NCBI GenBank assembly: GCA_018434355.1
Contig: JAHDPL010000020.1
Span: forward strand, 1 to 64,000
Source: Sporomusaceae bacterium
GTDB taxonomy: Bacteria; Bacillota; Negativicutes; UBA1444
Direction: 5' to 3'
Length of the DNA: 64,000 nt
The notes under the pieces were generated by a model, which saw nothing but the letters and a program-made list of their open reading frames with translations, was not told where the DNA came from and made no database searches. Each line of letters starts with the position of its first letter. Within the stretch, counting starts at the first letter, position 1. The translations under genes were made by a program, and so were the position numbers. Of this stretch, positions 33,535-43,019 are shown piece after piece.

Positions 33535-35063
33535 GCCAGCGCCTGCAAATCGCCGACTGCGGCCTGCACCTGGTTCACAATCGTTTCACCGACCAGCAGT
33601 CGGTATACCGTCGCAATATCTTCCGCCGGCACCCGGTCCTCCTCCAGATGCGGTACTTCCGCTCGGATAGCCTGATACGCGGCCCGCACGCCGACACCCG
33701 GCTCCAGCGGCTGCAAAAAGTCGAGTCCCTGCGCCGCAACCAGCATTTCAATCGCGATCACGTGGCGGACATTTTCCAGGATTTCGCGCGACTGTCGGGC
33801 CGCAATCGTACCCATGCTGACATGGTCTTCCTGATTGGCCGAAGTGGGAATCGAATCAACGCAGGCGGGATGCGCCAGCACTTTATTCTCTGACACGAGG
33901 GCCGCCGCCGTGTATTGGGTGATCATCAGGCCGGAATCGACCCCGGGATAGGCCGTCAGGAAAGGTGGCAAATCGCTGAGGTGCGCATCCAGCATCCGGT
34001 TTACCCGCCGTTCGGCAATACTGCCGATTTCGGCCAGGGCGGTCTTCAGATAATCCATCACCAGAGCCACCGGTTGTCCATGAAAATTACCGCCGGAAAT
34101 CACTTCGCCGGTATCGGGGAAAATCAGCGGATTGTCGGTAGCCGAGTTCATCTCGATTTCAATCGTTTCCAGGGCCCGCCGCACCGCGTCCTTGGATGCG
34201 CCATGCACTTGCGGCACGCAGCGCAGCGAATAAGCGTCCTGCACCTTGTCGCAATGCTCGTGTGACTCCATAATTCTACTGTCATCGGTTAATTTCAGCA
34301 GATTGCCGCTGGTTGCCAGTTGCCCCGTATGGGGGCGAATCCGGCTGATTCTTTCATCATAAGCGGTTCGGGTTCCCCGCAAGGCTTCCAGCGACATCGC
34401 AGCTGCAATATCAGCTGCCTTCATCAATAGTGCTGCATCGTGCACCACCAGGGCGCCGACCGCCGTCATGATCTGGGTGCCGTTGATCAGCGCCAGGCCT
34501 TCTTTGGCGGCGAACGCGATCGGCGACAAGCCCGCTGCCGCCAGAGCCTGCGCGCCTGTCACCAGTTTGCCGGCGACAAACGCCTTGCCTTCTCCCATCA
34601 GCACGAGCGCAATATGCGATAACGGCGACAAGTCGCCGCTGGCACCCACCGATCCTTTGCTGGGCACCGCCGGATAAACGCCCCGGTTGAGCAATTCCAG
34701 CAACCGCTCGACCGTCGCCGGCCGGATGCCGGAATAGCCTTTGACCAGCGAGTTGGCCCGCATCAGCATCGCCGCCCGCACCACGTCCTCCGGCAGATAG
34801 TCGCCAACCCCGGCTGCGTGGCTGAGAATCAGGTTTCGCTGCAAGGCTTCGCGTTCTTCCGGCGAAATCCAGATCTGGCTAAGGTTGCCGAATCCGGTGG
34901 AAATGCCGTAAACCGGCTTGGCCGAGTCCAGCAGTTTATCTACGATGGCACGACTGGCCGCCAACTGTTGCTGCCCTGTTGGGCTGATTTCCACTGTTTC
35001 CCGTTGTCTTGCCACCCGAACGACTTCAGCGAGTGTCAGCGAGTTTCCGTCAATACTTATCAT
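33531..35063 (-). CDS. hutH: Histidine ammonia-lyase
   Basis: This 510-residue enzyme deaminates histidine to urocanate. The MIO cofactor-forming triad Ala141-Ser142-Gly143 lies in GSVGASGDLSPLSH, and the FHGQPVALVMDYLK and QEDHVSMGTIAARQ regions are intact. Length is typical for HutH. It begins four bases after the methyltransferase stop and overlaps pcp, but hutU, hutI and hutG are not in the window. An ancillary role outside the complete Hut pathway is therefore possible. Confidence 0.95.
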   Translation of the reverse strand: MISIDGNSLTLAEVVRVARQRETVEISPTGQQQLAASRAIVDKLLDSAKPVYGISTGFGNLSQIWISPEEREALQRNLILSHAAGVGDYLPEDVVRAAMLMRANSLVKGYSGIRPATVERLLELLNRGVYPAVPSKGSVGASGDLSPLSHIALVLMGEGKAFVAGKLVTGAQALAAAGLSPIAFAAKEGLALINGTQIMTAVGALVVHDAALLMKAADIAAAMSLEALRGTRTAYDERISRIRPHTGQLATSGNLLKLTDDSRIMESHEHCDKVQDAYSLRCVPQVHGASKDAVRRALETIEIEMNSATDNPLIFPDTGEVISGGNFHGQPVALVMDYLKTALAEIGSIAERRVNRMLDAHLSDLPPFLTAYPGVDSGLMITQYTAAALVSENKVLAHPACVDSIPTSANQEDHVSMGTIAARQSREILENVRHVIAIEMLVAAQGLDFLQPLEPGVGVRAAYQAIRAEVPHLEEDRVPAEDIATVYRLLVGETIVNQVQAAVGDLQALA

Positions 35064-35067
35064 ATTT

Positions 35068-35766
35068 TCACCCTTTCACCGCGTAAAATCCTGCCTGTAG
35101 CCCTGACGCCCAAAGGATTTCCACCACTGAAAATCCAATCTGCCGCAAGAGACGCAGATGCTCCTCAATCGTAATCGGCAATAGTTCGACACCATAACGA
35201 CTGATGTGTTTTTCTACCTCTTCTGCCGGTTTGCCGCTAGCCAGCTGATGCTGCCGCCAGCGCTCCAGTCCGATCGCCGTTGCCGCTTCCGAACATGGCC
35301 GGATGGTTTCAAACGTCACATAGACGCCGCCCGGCTTTAGCGCCGCAAAACAATTGTCGGTCGCCTGCCGGCGCTGCCCGGCAGTCAGGTAATGATGCGA
35401 CATGATCGCCGTGACCACATCGACAGACTCTCGCAGCGACAGCGCTTCACTGCCGGACTGAATATATTCGACGGCAACCTCCTGCAGCTTTTCTCTGGCA
35501 ATGTCCAGCATCGCCGGCGAGGGGTCGCTGAGGATAAACTTTACTCCGGCAAAACGGTCCGCCGCTTTGACAGCCAGATTGCCGGTGCCACAGCCTGTAT
35601 CCAGCCACAACGCAGATTCCGGCATCACCGAACCGACAAGGTCCAGCGTTTGCGCATGAAATTGCGAATACCAAGGAATTGTTTTCTCGACATTGGCGTC
35701 ATAAAGCGCCGCCGACTGCGAAGTCGTGTTGTCGCGCGGAGCAGGTTTTTCGTTCTTTTGTTCCAT
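35068..35766 (-). CDS. SAM-dependent methyltransferase (class I)
   Basis: This 232-residue protein has the class I SAM-binding motif ALWLDTGCGTGNLAVKAADRF and the post-motif FILSDPSPAMLDIAREKL. Substrate unknown. The ATG overlaps the upstream stop as TGATG, so translation is coupled to the DUF4337 gene. It precedes hutH by four bases. Confidence 0.82.
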   Translation of the reverse strand: MEQKNEKPAPRDNTTSQSAALYDANVEKTIPWYSQFHAQTLDLVGSVMPESALWLDTGCGTGNLAVKAADRFAGVKFILSDPSPAMLDIAREKLQEVAVEYIQSGSEALSLRESVDVVTAIMSHHYLTAGQRRQATDNCFAALKPGGVYVTFETIRPCSEAATAIGLERWRQHQLASGKPAEEVEKHISRYGVELLPITIEEHLRLLRQIGFSVVEILWASGLQAGFYAVKG

Positions 35767-36332
35767 CACGGCGCCACCGCCAACGCGTAGAAAAAGGCCA
35801 GGATGCCGCCAGCGCCGCTGACCGCACCCGCATACCAGTAAACATGATTCTTGCTGATAGACGACAAAGAAGAAAATAAAATGCCGATCTGCAGCAAAAT
35901 CAACGCCCGGCCGAAATTTCCGCCATAAACCTGGTAATCATCGCGTGCTTGCTCCAATTTCTTGGCATCGGCCATGATTTCAGCCTTTTCCTTTTTATAA
36001 CGGGCAACTTCTTTGTCATACTCGGCGATCTTGGCCTTGAATGACGCTTCCAGCCCAGGATTCTGCTTCGCTGTTAGCTCCATCATGTCGCGTTGGGTCT
36101 GATAAGCGGTTTCCTTAATGCTTTTCGCCTGGTAATATGCCCATTGGTCGGAGGATTGGTTTTGCGCCAACACCATTTTAGTGCTATAGCCACCAGCCTT
36201 GAAAGAGGCCAAGGTTGCACAGACTGCTAAAAATAATGTGGTAATGGCAATCAGGGTGGGGATCCGGTCTTTCCATGTTTTCTTGACTGGTTCCGTTGAT
36301 TCGGTTTCATTTGCTTTGTTTTCCTGGGACAT
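35766..36332 (-). CDS. DUF4337-like membrane protein
   Basis: This 188-residue protein has one helix near residues 27-45, a long charged coiled coil (about 60-135, many Lys/Glu) and two helices at the C-terminus. The pattern and the KAGGYSTKMVLAQNQSSDQWAYYQ (key part: NQSSDQWAYYQAKSIKE) segment resemble DUF4337 family proteins, which have no known function. It is the first gene of the operon with the methyltransferase, hutH and pcp. Confidence 0.75.
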   Translation of the reverse strand: MSQENKANETESTEPVKKTWKDRIPTLIAITTLFLAVCATLASFKAGGYSTKMVLAQNQSSDQWAYYQAKSIKETAYQTQRDMMELTAKQNPGLEASFKAKIAEYDKEVARYKKEKAEIMADAKKLEQARDDYQVYGGNFGRALILLQIGILFSSLSSISKNHVYWYAGAVSGAGGILAFFYALAVAP

Positions 36333-36403
36333 TATTGCGTTTCATCCTCTCTTTATCTTAAATATTTTACTATTGTATGATCGATTGCTTTCCTCCAGGA
36401 AGA

Positions 36404-37264
36404 TCAATCTTCAAACTCCATCGCTTTGTAAGGTTTGCGCAATTCCAGCAGTTCATGACGCCGGGCAATAAAGTCCTGTTTGATGCTTTCCAGCCGTTCG
36501 CCATGTTCTGTCATGCCGGCAGGCGAATAGCGGAAATGCTCCGGAACTTGCCATTGGCAAGTCAGCTTTGGCTCCGATGACGAGGCCAGATGCAACTGAC
36601 CTATTGCGCCGCATAGTACACAGTGTGCTTCGCCTGCTTCGTTCAGCCGCACAATACCGCTGCCGCATGCAGTGCAGGAAATTGCCGCCGTTTCCGACGC
36701 AAACCCATCGAGCAATGGAGTCTCTGCCGTTTCAGGCAGCAAGCGTCGCGCCAGCTCCGCCGCCTTCGCCAGGATTTCCGGTCTGACCGCTTCGCCGGGA
36801 TTCGCCGCATGCACCGGCAGTACCCCGACCACGTCGAGATGCAGGAACCGAGCAAAACTCAATGTCGCTTCCACTCCGTAGCCTTGCCAACCTTCCACCC
36901 CGTAAGGAACCGCGACCACGCAGCGTCGTCCGCTGTATTCAGCCGATTCGTTGAGTACACTGATTAATCGGTCGCACAGCAGTTTCAACCGGGTGTGCAT
37001 GCCGAGAAAATAGACCGGCGATGCGATGATGACCGCGTCAGCCGCTCTGACCTGCGCCAGAAATCGGTTGAAATCATCGTCAATCACACATTCCTTACCA
37101 GCGCCAAGACAGGCATAACAAGCACGACAGGGTTCGATCGTCAACTCGTCCAATCGTAGCAGGCTCTTTTCCACCGATTCCGGCAGCGCCGACAGCATGC
37201 CTTTGGCCAGAATCTCCGAATTCCCCGTCTTCCGGGCCGAAGCTACAATCGCCAATACTTTCAT
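36404..37264 (-). CDS. NAD(P)H-dependent FMN reductase-like flavoprotein with C-terminal zinc ribbon
   Basis: This 286-residue protein begins with a flavodoxin/NADPH-FMN-reductase domain (VLAIVASARKTGNSEILAKG; IIASPVYFLGMHTRLKLLCD). CRACYACLGAGKEC at about residues 46-59 is the iron-sulfur flavoprotein-type cysteine cluster. A tail with CTACG...CVLCG looks like a zinc ribbon or rubredoxin-like site, then a short helix. ATG chosen six bases after GGAGG. It starts directly after the molybdopterin oxidoreductase stop, so the two may form a redox pair. Confidence 0.82.
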   Translation of the reverse strand: MKVLAIVASARKTGNSEILAKGMLSALPESVEKSLLRLDELTIEPCRACYACLGAGKECVIDDDFNRFLAQVRAADAVIIASPVYFLGMHTRLKLLCDRLISVLNESAEYSGRRCVVAVPYGVEGWQGYGVEATLSFARFLHLDVVGVLPVHAANPGEAVRPEILAKAAELARRLLPETAETPLLDGFASETAAISCTACGSGIVRLNEAGEAHCVLCGAIGQLHLASSSEPKLTCQWQVPEHFRYSPAGMTEHGERLESIKQDFIARRHELLELRKPYKAMEFED

Positions 37265-37266
37265 CA

Positions 37267-38463
37267 CTAGCCTCCCTTATTCTGTTGCGGCTTGATCCAG
37301 GCGTCAACCGGATAGCCGCGTTCTTCCCAATACCCCTTGTGCGGCGCTGCGACAAGCTCCATGCCGACCAGCCATTTCACCGCTTTATAAGCGAACATCT
37401 GAGGAACCACCAGGCGCACCGGCCCTCCCAGATCAGACGGGATTTCGCCGCCATCAATCAACACTGCCGCCATTACATCCGGCAACTTCGTCTGTTCCAA
37501 CGACAAGGCATCGGTATAAACCCTTTCGGCCGAATAAAACTTCACGTACCGGGCTTCCGGTTTGACGCCGACCAAATTCAGCAAGTCCGCCAGTCGGACC
37601 CCCTCGTAGGTGATCCGGTACACCGACCATCCCTCCACACAGTGGAAATCGCTCACCTGCACGGTTCGCGGCAACTTGAGAAAATCTTCCCAGCGCAGCG
37701 TCATTGGCTTGTCGACCAACCCACCGATTTGAAACTGCCAACTGGCAGAGTCAGCGCAGGGAATCTCCCGTTCGATTTTATACACCTTGAATTTTCCGGT
37801 ATAGCCGCCACCTTTGGGCGGCGAAGAATCAGGCAACGGTTTGGGAGACGGCGACATCCGGTTGCATTGGGCAAAGGCGGCTAGTGTCTCTGTCTTGATA
37901 TTTGCGGCCTGCTGTCCCAGCCATTTCCAAAGACCGAACGCAGCAGCAACCAAAGTCCCTCCCAGTAGGTACCGCAAGAACCCGCGGCGACTTTGTCCGT
38001 TCGGCTGTTTTTTTGTTGTGACGGCAACAGGCGCTTTCGCTTGCGGACGGCGCCGCGTCGCGTGCAGCAAATGCGGCAGCACCAGCCAGATCGAGGCGAC
38101 CGCAGCGCCGATGTGCAACGTGTGAATCAAGTTGATCGCCGGCCCGCTCCATCCGGCATAGGGAAATACGACCAATATCAGTCCCGACAACACGCTGGTC
38201 GCCATGACCGCCAATAGCGCCAGCAACAAACCCGCCCGGTTCGGTCCAGCGCCTGTGCCCTGACGGTTTTGCCAACAATAGGGCAAGTTGGCGAAAAAGG
38301 TCAGGCTAAAACCCATTCCCGCCAATAGGTGAATCCAACGAATCACAGACCGGTATTCGGCAAAACGTGTCCGTAGCGCCTCATTATATAGGAAAGCGCC
38401 GCTGAGCAGCAAAATCAGAAATAATGGCGCCAGCAACCGGTGGAGACGACGTTGCAAATCCAA
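37267..38463 (-). CDS. Membrane-anchored molybdopterin oxidoreductase (YedYZ-like fusion)
   Basis: This 398-residue protein has four N-terminal helices (about 10-28, 42-61, 79-99, 110-131) resembling cytochrome b561/YedZ-type anchors with histidines. A twin-arginine segment SRRGFLRYLLGG (Arg159-Arg160) follows with a fifth helix, then an oxidoreductase molybdopterin domain (about 220-390) of the sulfite oxidase/MsrP family. The Mo-ligating cysteine is Cys275 in SDFHCVEGWSV. MsrPQ normally consists of two proteins; here both are one chain. Oxidation-damage repair or reduction of S/N-oxides are possible roles. Confidence 0.82.
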   Translation of the reverse strand: MDLQRRLHRLLAPLFLILLLSGAFLYNEALRTRFAEYRSVIRWIHLLAGMGFSLTFFANLPYCWQNRQGTGAGPNRAGLLLALLAVMATSVLSGLILVVFPYAGWSGPAINLIHTLHIGAAVASIWLVLPHLLHATRRRPQAKAPVAVTTKKQPNGQSRRGFLRYLLGGTLVAAAFGLWKWLGQQAANIKTETLAAFAQCNRMSPSPKPLPDSSPPKGGGYTGKFKVYKIEREIPCADSASWQFQIGGLVDKPMTLRWEDFLKLPRTVQVSDFHCVEGWSVYRITYEGVRLADLLNLVGVKPEARYVKFYSAERVYTDALSLEQTKLPDVMAAVLIDGGEIPSDLGGPVRLVVPQMFAYKAVKWLVGMELVAAPHKGYWEERGYPVDAWIKPQQNKGG

Positions 38464-38578
38464 GCAAACTTCTCCTTTCGCTCGCCTTATTTAATAACTG
38501 TTTATATTCCCTTTCGACTGCGTCGACTCCTCCAAACCAACAATATTTAAGCGACTTTAACTGCCATTTCTTGCAAAA

Positions 38579-38607
38579 TTGACAGAAATCTGGCTCAGGC
38601 CTATAAT
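38579..38607 (+). promoter_or_regulatory. Sigma-70 promoter of second transducer gene
   Basis: TTGACA (38579-38584) and TATAAT (38602-38607) are exactly 17 bases apart, both perfect. A start near 38614 rules out translation from the in-frame ATG at 38621 and supports the start at 38693. Confidence 0.85.
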
Positions 38608-38692
38608 GAAGTCGAAATAATTGCAGTATCTAAATTCCACTTGCACCGAACAACCTGTTTCCGGAAAACAAAAAGTGGGGGGAACAATACGA

Positions 38693-39553
38693 ATGGCAGA
38701 GTATCCACAACGCAATCGGACCGCCTCGGAATATCTGGAAATGATGGCAGAACTCGTTCCGTATTTCAATGACCTGATCCCCGGCGATGTCAGCGTTTCG
38801 GTCATTCGCGACGGCAAATATATCGCCTATATGCCGGCCGACACCATGGACCTGAAAAACAAAATCGGCGATCCGGTCAAAGGCGCTGTCAGTCAACGTT
38901 GTCTGGAAACCGGCCAGCCCCAGTCGGCGCTTGTTTCCAAAGAAAAATCCAACTACGGCTTCGCCTATGCAGCCAATGCGGTGCCGTTCAAGGATGGCAA
39001 TACGGTAGTAGGTTGCGCCACCACCACGATCCGCGTCGACAAACAGGAGAAAATCATCGCGGTCAGCAGTGAACTGGCCGCCTCTTCCGAGGAATTAAAC
39101 GCCGGCATGGAAGAGCTGTCAGCCAGCGCCCACGAAGTCGCAGCCACCACCGGCGAACTGACTCGACTCAGCCAGGAAGTCGCCAAAGCGACTCGTCAGA
39201 TGGATGAGGTAGTCTCCTTCATCAAAAATATCGCCGGACAAACCAACCTGCTCGGCCTAAACGCCGCCATTGAAGCGGCCCGGGTCGGCGAGCAGGGACG
39301 CGGTTTCGGCGTGGTCGCCGAAGAAGTCCGCAAATTGGCCTCTTCCAGCGCCGAGTCGGTCAAGACGATCACCCAGTCGCTGCAACACATCCAAGCTTCG
39401 ATCGATTCGCTGTCCAGCCAGCTGTCCACCATCGACCGCAATGTCGGCGAACAATCCACGGCCGTTGGCGAAATGACCAAGTTCAGCCAAAACTTGGCTT
39501 CGCTGTCGACGGAATTGACGCAGGTAGCCGGCACGCTATTCGACAACCGATAA
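38693..39553 (+). CDS. Soluble methyl-accepting chemotaxis-type transducer (second copy)
   Basis: This 286-residue cytoplasmic protein has a ~125-residue sensory domain ([38 protein letters not shown]) and a helical signalling domain with the same chemoreceptor tip [20 protein letters not shown] as the gene at 11061. There is no membrane segment. The ATG follows a G-rich site (GTGGGGGG). It has a constitutive-looking promoter and its own terminator, so it is monocistronic. Confidence 0.88.
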   Translation: MAEYPQRNRTASEYLEMMAELVPYFNDLIPGDVSVSVIRDGKYIAYMPADTMDLKNKIGDPVKGAVSQRCLETGQPQSALVSKEKSNYGFAYAANAVPFKDGNTVVGCATTTIRVDKQEKIIAVSSELAASSEELNAGMEELSASAHEVAATTGELTRLSQEVAKATRQMDEVVSFIKNIAGQTNLLGLNAAIEAARVGEQGRGFGVVAEEVRKLASSSAESVKTITQSLQHIQASIDSLSSQLSTIDRNVGEQSTAVGEMTKFSQNLASLSTELTQVAGTLFDNR

Positions 39554-39588
39554 AGCGTTGTTTTGCCTGTTATATTGGATACAGCTCG

Positions 39589-39618
39589 ACCCGCTTCGCC
39601 GCCGGCGCAGCGGGTTTT
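39589..39618 (+). terminator. Terminator of the second transducer gene
   Basis: ACCCGCT and AGCGGGT form a 7-bp stem with an inner GC-rich extension, followed by TTTTTC. Confidence 0.75.
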
Positions 39619-39698
39619 TCTCTTGTCATCGCCGGTAAAATGCGGTAGAATGTCATCGTGCGTCGTGCAAATGTTCATTCGTAAAGGAGTTTTTTGTT

Positions 39699-40859
39699 AT
39701 GCGTCCATTGTCGAAACTAACCAATGGGTTGGTCGGTCAGCCAATGCTGGAAATTCTGACCACCGTCACTGCCATGGAAGCCGCCGGCACAAAAGTTTAT
39801 CGTTTCGAAGTCGGAGATTCCGATTTTGATGCACATCCGCATATCGTCGATGCAACCAAAGCAGCACTCGATGCCGGTCATACCCGCTACGTAGGATCGA
39901 TGGGCATCGAACCGCTGCGCCAATCTATCCGCGGCTATATCGAACGCGGCTGGGGCTTTCTGCCCGATTTGGAGCAAATTGTTGTCGCCCCTTCGAACAG
40001 TCTGATTGATTTTGCCGTTCGCTGCGTCGCCGACCCCGGCGATGAGGTCATCTTTACCGACCCGGGCTTTCCTTCCTACTTTGCCGTCACCAATTATCTG
40101 GGAATTCGCGACGTAAGGGTACCGGTTCACGAATCCAACGGATTCCGGATCAATCCGGATGACCTGGAAGCGCGGATCACTGAAAAAACCCGCCTACTCA
40201 TCGTCAATACACCGCAGAATCCGACCGGGGCGGTGATGACTGCCGACGAAGCGGCCCGAATTGCGGCCATCGCCAAAAAGCACCAGCTCTGGGTACTCAG
40301 CGACGAAATGTATTCAGAAAATCTCTATGATGGCGCCATTCACCATTCCCCTGCCGTGTTTGACCAGTGCCGCGAACAGACAATCATTTTGCATGGTTTC
40401 TCCAAAGGGTTTTCAATGTCCGGCTGGCGTCTAGGCTATGCTGTCGGCCCCGCCGCATTAATGGCCAAGATTGGCTTGATGTTCAATACGATTTACACCT
40501 GTGTCCCGCCGTTCATCCAATATGCCGGCATCAGTGCGCTGGAGGGCGACCGCAGCCTGATGCGGCAACGAGTGGAGCACTATCGTCAGCTGCGCGACGT
40601 AATGGTCGGCGCACTGAACGAGATTCCCGGCGTTTCCTGTCCCACGCCCAAGGGCGCGATTTATGCTTTTCCCAACATCAAAGGCACCGGCCTGTCCAGT
40701 CAGGCGTTTGCCAAGACCGTACTGGAAAAAGCCGGCGTCGCCACAGTGCCGGGAACCTGTTTCGGTCCAAGCGGTGAAGGTTATGTCCGCTTCTGCTACC
40801 TGCGCGAGGAAACGCTAATCCGCGAAGCCTGCGCCAAAATGAAACTGGCGCTGCAATAA
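39699..40859 (+). CDS. Class I/II pyridoxal-phosphate aminotransferase
   Basis: This 386-residue fold-type I aminotransferase binds PLP at Lys236 in LHGFSKGFSMSGWRLGY. NTPQNPTGAVMTADEAARI and the C-terminal arginine in EGYVRFCYL are typical of aspartate/aromatic-type enzymes. An AAAGGAG lies before the ATG. The amino donor cannot be specified. It stands alone between two terminators. Confidence 0.92.
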   Translation: MRPLSKLTNGLVGQPMLEILTTVTAMEAAGTKVYRFEVGDSDFDAHPHIVDATKAALDAGHTRYVGSMGIEPLRQSIRGYIERGWGFLPDLEQIVVAPSNSLIDFAVRCVADPGDEVIFTDPGFPSYFAVTNYLGIRDVRVPVHESNGFRINPDDLEARITEKTRLLIVNTPQNPTGAVMTADEAARIAAIAKKHQLWVLSDEMYSENLYDGAIHHSPAVFDQCREQTIILHGFSKGFSMSGWRLGYAVGPAALMAKIGLMFNTIYTCVPPFIQYAGISALEGDRSLMRQRVEHYRQLRDVMVGALNEIPGVSCPTPKGAIYAFPNIKGTGLSSQAFAKTVLEKAGVATVPGTCFGPSGEGYVRFCYLREETLIREACAKMKLALQ

Positions 40860-40870
40860 TCGCTCTTAGA

Positions 40871-40914
40871 AAAACAACGCGTCCGGCAAATCATGTCGGT
40901 CGCGTTGTTTTTTT
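40871..40914 (+). terminator. Terminator of aminotransferase gene
   Basis: AACAACGCG and CGCGTTGTT form a 9-bp stem enclosing a smaller CCG/CGG hairpin, followed by seven T residues. It overlaps the gap to the convergent MFS gene. Confidence 0.8.
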
Positions 40915-40933
40915 GCCAGTTTCGCAGTTTCTG

Positions 40934-42097
40934 CTATCGGTTTCGCGGATTCACCACCGGAATCGTCAGCAAGAGCAGAGTCCCCCCCAGCATCAACAGG
41001 GAAGCCGCCGTCAGCGCCGGCCCAAGCGAGCCTGTCTGGTCGCGCAGAAAGCCAGAAACCACCGGTGCGACCACCGCCGACAACATGATCGAGCCATTGA
41101 AAATCCCCACTGATGCCCCGGTCAGCCCCGGATGACGTTTTTCCACGATATCGGCCGACCAGGCCAGCATCGAAGGCACAAACGCCGTATTGCTCAGCAT
41201 GCCGAACAGGACTAGCAGGCCTACCAGCACATAGTGACCTTCCAATAAAGACAACAGCATCAGTACAAGCGCCGAAGCCGGCAGTACGAACAATGCGACC
41301 TTTTTCCTGCCGATCCGGTCGGCCATCCGGCCCCAGAACATCGAAGCCGGAATCGCGCTGACCGCAATCAGGCCGGTGAAAAATCCCGAAGCCCCAAGCG
41401 AAAAGCCTCGCTCCACCTTGAGAAACGTCGGCCCCCAAGTCACTGCAACCCAAAAGCCGTACAGTGCGGTAAACGTCGTCAGGTTGATCCGCCACAAATC
41501 AAAATCCAGCAAAATCGCCTTGTACTGTGACCACTTCGCCGAAGGCGCAGCCGCAGTATCCGGCAGATAGCGGTAAAACAGGCAAAACATCAGGATCGAC
41601 GGCAACGCCAGTAACAAGATGGGAACCCGGATGTCGCGATATATTTCATATAGCGAACCACTAGCCGTCATCCCAGCCAAAAGGCCGAGCGCCATGCCGA
41701 TACCGATGAGCGATGAGCTGAAAGCCCGTTTGTGTGGCAGCACCTTCTGCATCATCATGCCGAAAGAAGATGGATAGAAGCCGCCGGCGCCCAAGCCGTG
41801 CAGCGCCATGCAAAAAATCATCGCCGGATAATTGCCGATGACCAGTCCGAGCCCGATCGCCCCCACCGCCGCCACAGCATAGGTCCAGAGCAACACCCGG
41901 CGCATGCCAAGTCGGTCACCGAGGATGCCGGCCGGCACCTGCAGCAGCAAATAGGTGAAAAAATAGCTGCTGGTAAGCATGCCTACGTCGGCGGATGACA
42001 AGGAATAGTCGGCGGCGATAATCGCCAACAGGGGATACAATACCGTCCGGTTAGCATAGGTCAGCATCCAGCCGGCGGCAAGCAAAAACAACATCAT
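40934..42097 (-). CDS. Major facilitator superfamily transporter
   Basis: This 387-residue protein has twelve predicted helices. The MFS loop 2-3 signature appears as AGILGDRLGMRRVLLWTYA and a repeat in loop 8-9 as GRMADRIGRKKVALFVL. It resembles anion:cation symporter or NNP-type carriers of small organic acids, but the substrate is unknown. It is the last gene of an aminotransferase-epimerase-MFS cluster, 23 bases after the epimerase gene. Confidence 0.88.
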   Translation of the reverse strand: MMLFLLAAGWMLTYANRTVLYPLLAIIAADYSLSSADVGMLTSSYFFTYLLLQVPAGILGDRLGMRRVLLWTYAVAAVGAIGLGLVIGNYPAMIFCMALHGLGAGGFYPSSFGMMMQKVLPHKRAFSSSLIGIGMALGLLAGMTASGSLYEIYRDIRVPILLLALPSILMFCLFYRYLPDTAAAPSAKWSQYKAILLDFDLWRINLTTFTALYGFWVAVTWGPTFLKVERGFSLGASGFFTGLIAVSAIPASMFWGRMADRIGRKKVALFVLPASALVLMLLSLLEGHYVLVGLLVLFGMLSNTAFVPSMLAWSADIVEKRHPGLTGASVGIFNGSIMLSAVVAPVVSGFLRDQTGSLGPALTAASLLMLGGTLLLLTIPVVNPRNR

Positions 42098-42120
42098 AGT
42101 GTGGCAAATCCTTTTTATGT

Positions 42121-43005
42121 TTACTTTTCGATGAATGCGCTTCGCACCGCGGCACGCAGCTCGGGATGGCGGAACGAATAACCCGCCGCCTGCAGTCTGG
42201 TCGGCAAAACACGTTGCCCGTTCAAAATCAGTTCATCGGCCATTTCACCGAACAGCAACCTTAGCGGCAAAGCCGGCGTGCGTAGCCAGGACGGCCGCTG
42301 CAGAGCATCGCCGATTGCCGACGCCATTTCGTTCATCGTCGCCGGCTGCGGCGCCGTAAGATTATAAGGGCCTTTCATCGCCGCATCCGTCAACGTCCGG
42401 CCGACGACCGCCACCACATCGTCGCGGTGGATCCAGGAAATCGGCTGCGTCCCCGCACCGGCCGGCCCACCGACAAATAATCGGAACGGCGTTGCCAACC
42501 TGGCCAGAAACCCTCCCGGCCCCAGCACCACGCCCAGCCTCAGCACGACCAGTCGGACACCGGCTTCACCGACTCTCGCCGCCGCTGCCTCCCAGTCCCG
42601 TGCCACGCCGCACAGCCAGCTGTCGCCGGCCGGACTCTGTTCATCGAAGCTTTGCGTCGGATGCGTTCCATAATAGCCGACGGCAGAAAAACTGACCAGC
42701 ACTTTGGGCGTCGGTTGTCCGTTTGCCGCAGCCGCCGAGCAGGCCTCCGCCAGCGCTCGTGTCAGGCTGATCCGGCTGTCACGAATCTTCTGTTTGTAAG
42801 CTGCTGTCCAGCGCCCGCCGGCAATGCTCTCCCCGGCCATATTAACAACCACGTCGATTCCGTCGAGCCATTGCGTTGCCAGCGCCGCTCCCGGCGCAGG
42901 AACATCATGACGAGTCAGGAGCACGGTCTCGTGCCCCTGACTTTTCAGCGCCTCATTTAATGCAGACCCGACAAACCCGGTTCCTCCCGTAAGCAGAATC
43001 CGCAT
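42121..43005 (-). CDS. TIGR01777-family NAD-dependent epimerase/dehydratase-like protein
   Basis: This 294-residue short-chain-dehydrogenase-fold protein starts with the Rossmann motif MRILLTGGTGFVGSAL and has NMAGESIAGGRWT and FSAVGYYG, both diagnostic of the YfcH/SulA-type TIGR01777 family. A C-terminal DUF1731-like domain (PALPLRLLFGEMADELILNG) follows. Function unknown in this family. ATG chosen after GGGAGTG; 14 bases after the aminotransferase stop. Confidence 0.9.
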   Translation of the reverse strand: MRILLTGGTGFVGSALNEALKSQGHETVLLTRHDVPAPGAALATQWLDGIDVVVNMAGESIAGGRWTAAYKQKIRDSRISLTRALAEACSAAAANGQPTPKVLVSFSAVGYYGTHPTQSFDEQSPAGDSWLCGVARDWEAAAARVGEAGVRLVVLRLGVVLGPGGFLARLATPFRLFVGGPAGAGTQPISWIHRDDVVAVVGRTLTDAAMKGPYNLTAPQPATMNEMASAIGDALQRPSWLRTPALPLRLLFGEMADELILNGQRVLPTRLQAAGYSFRHPELRAAVRSAFIEK

Positions 43006-43019
43006 GCCGGTCACTCCCT

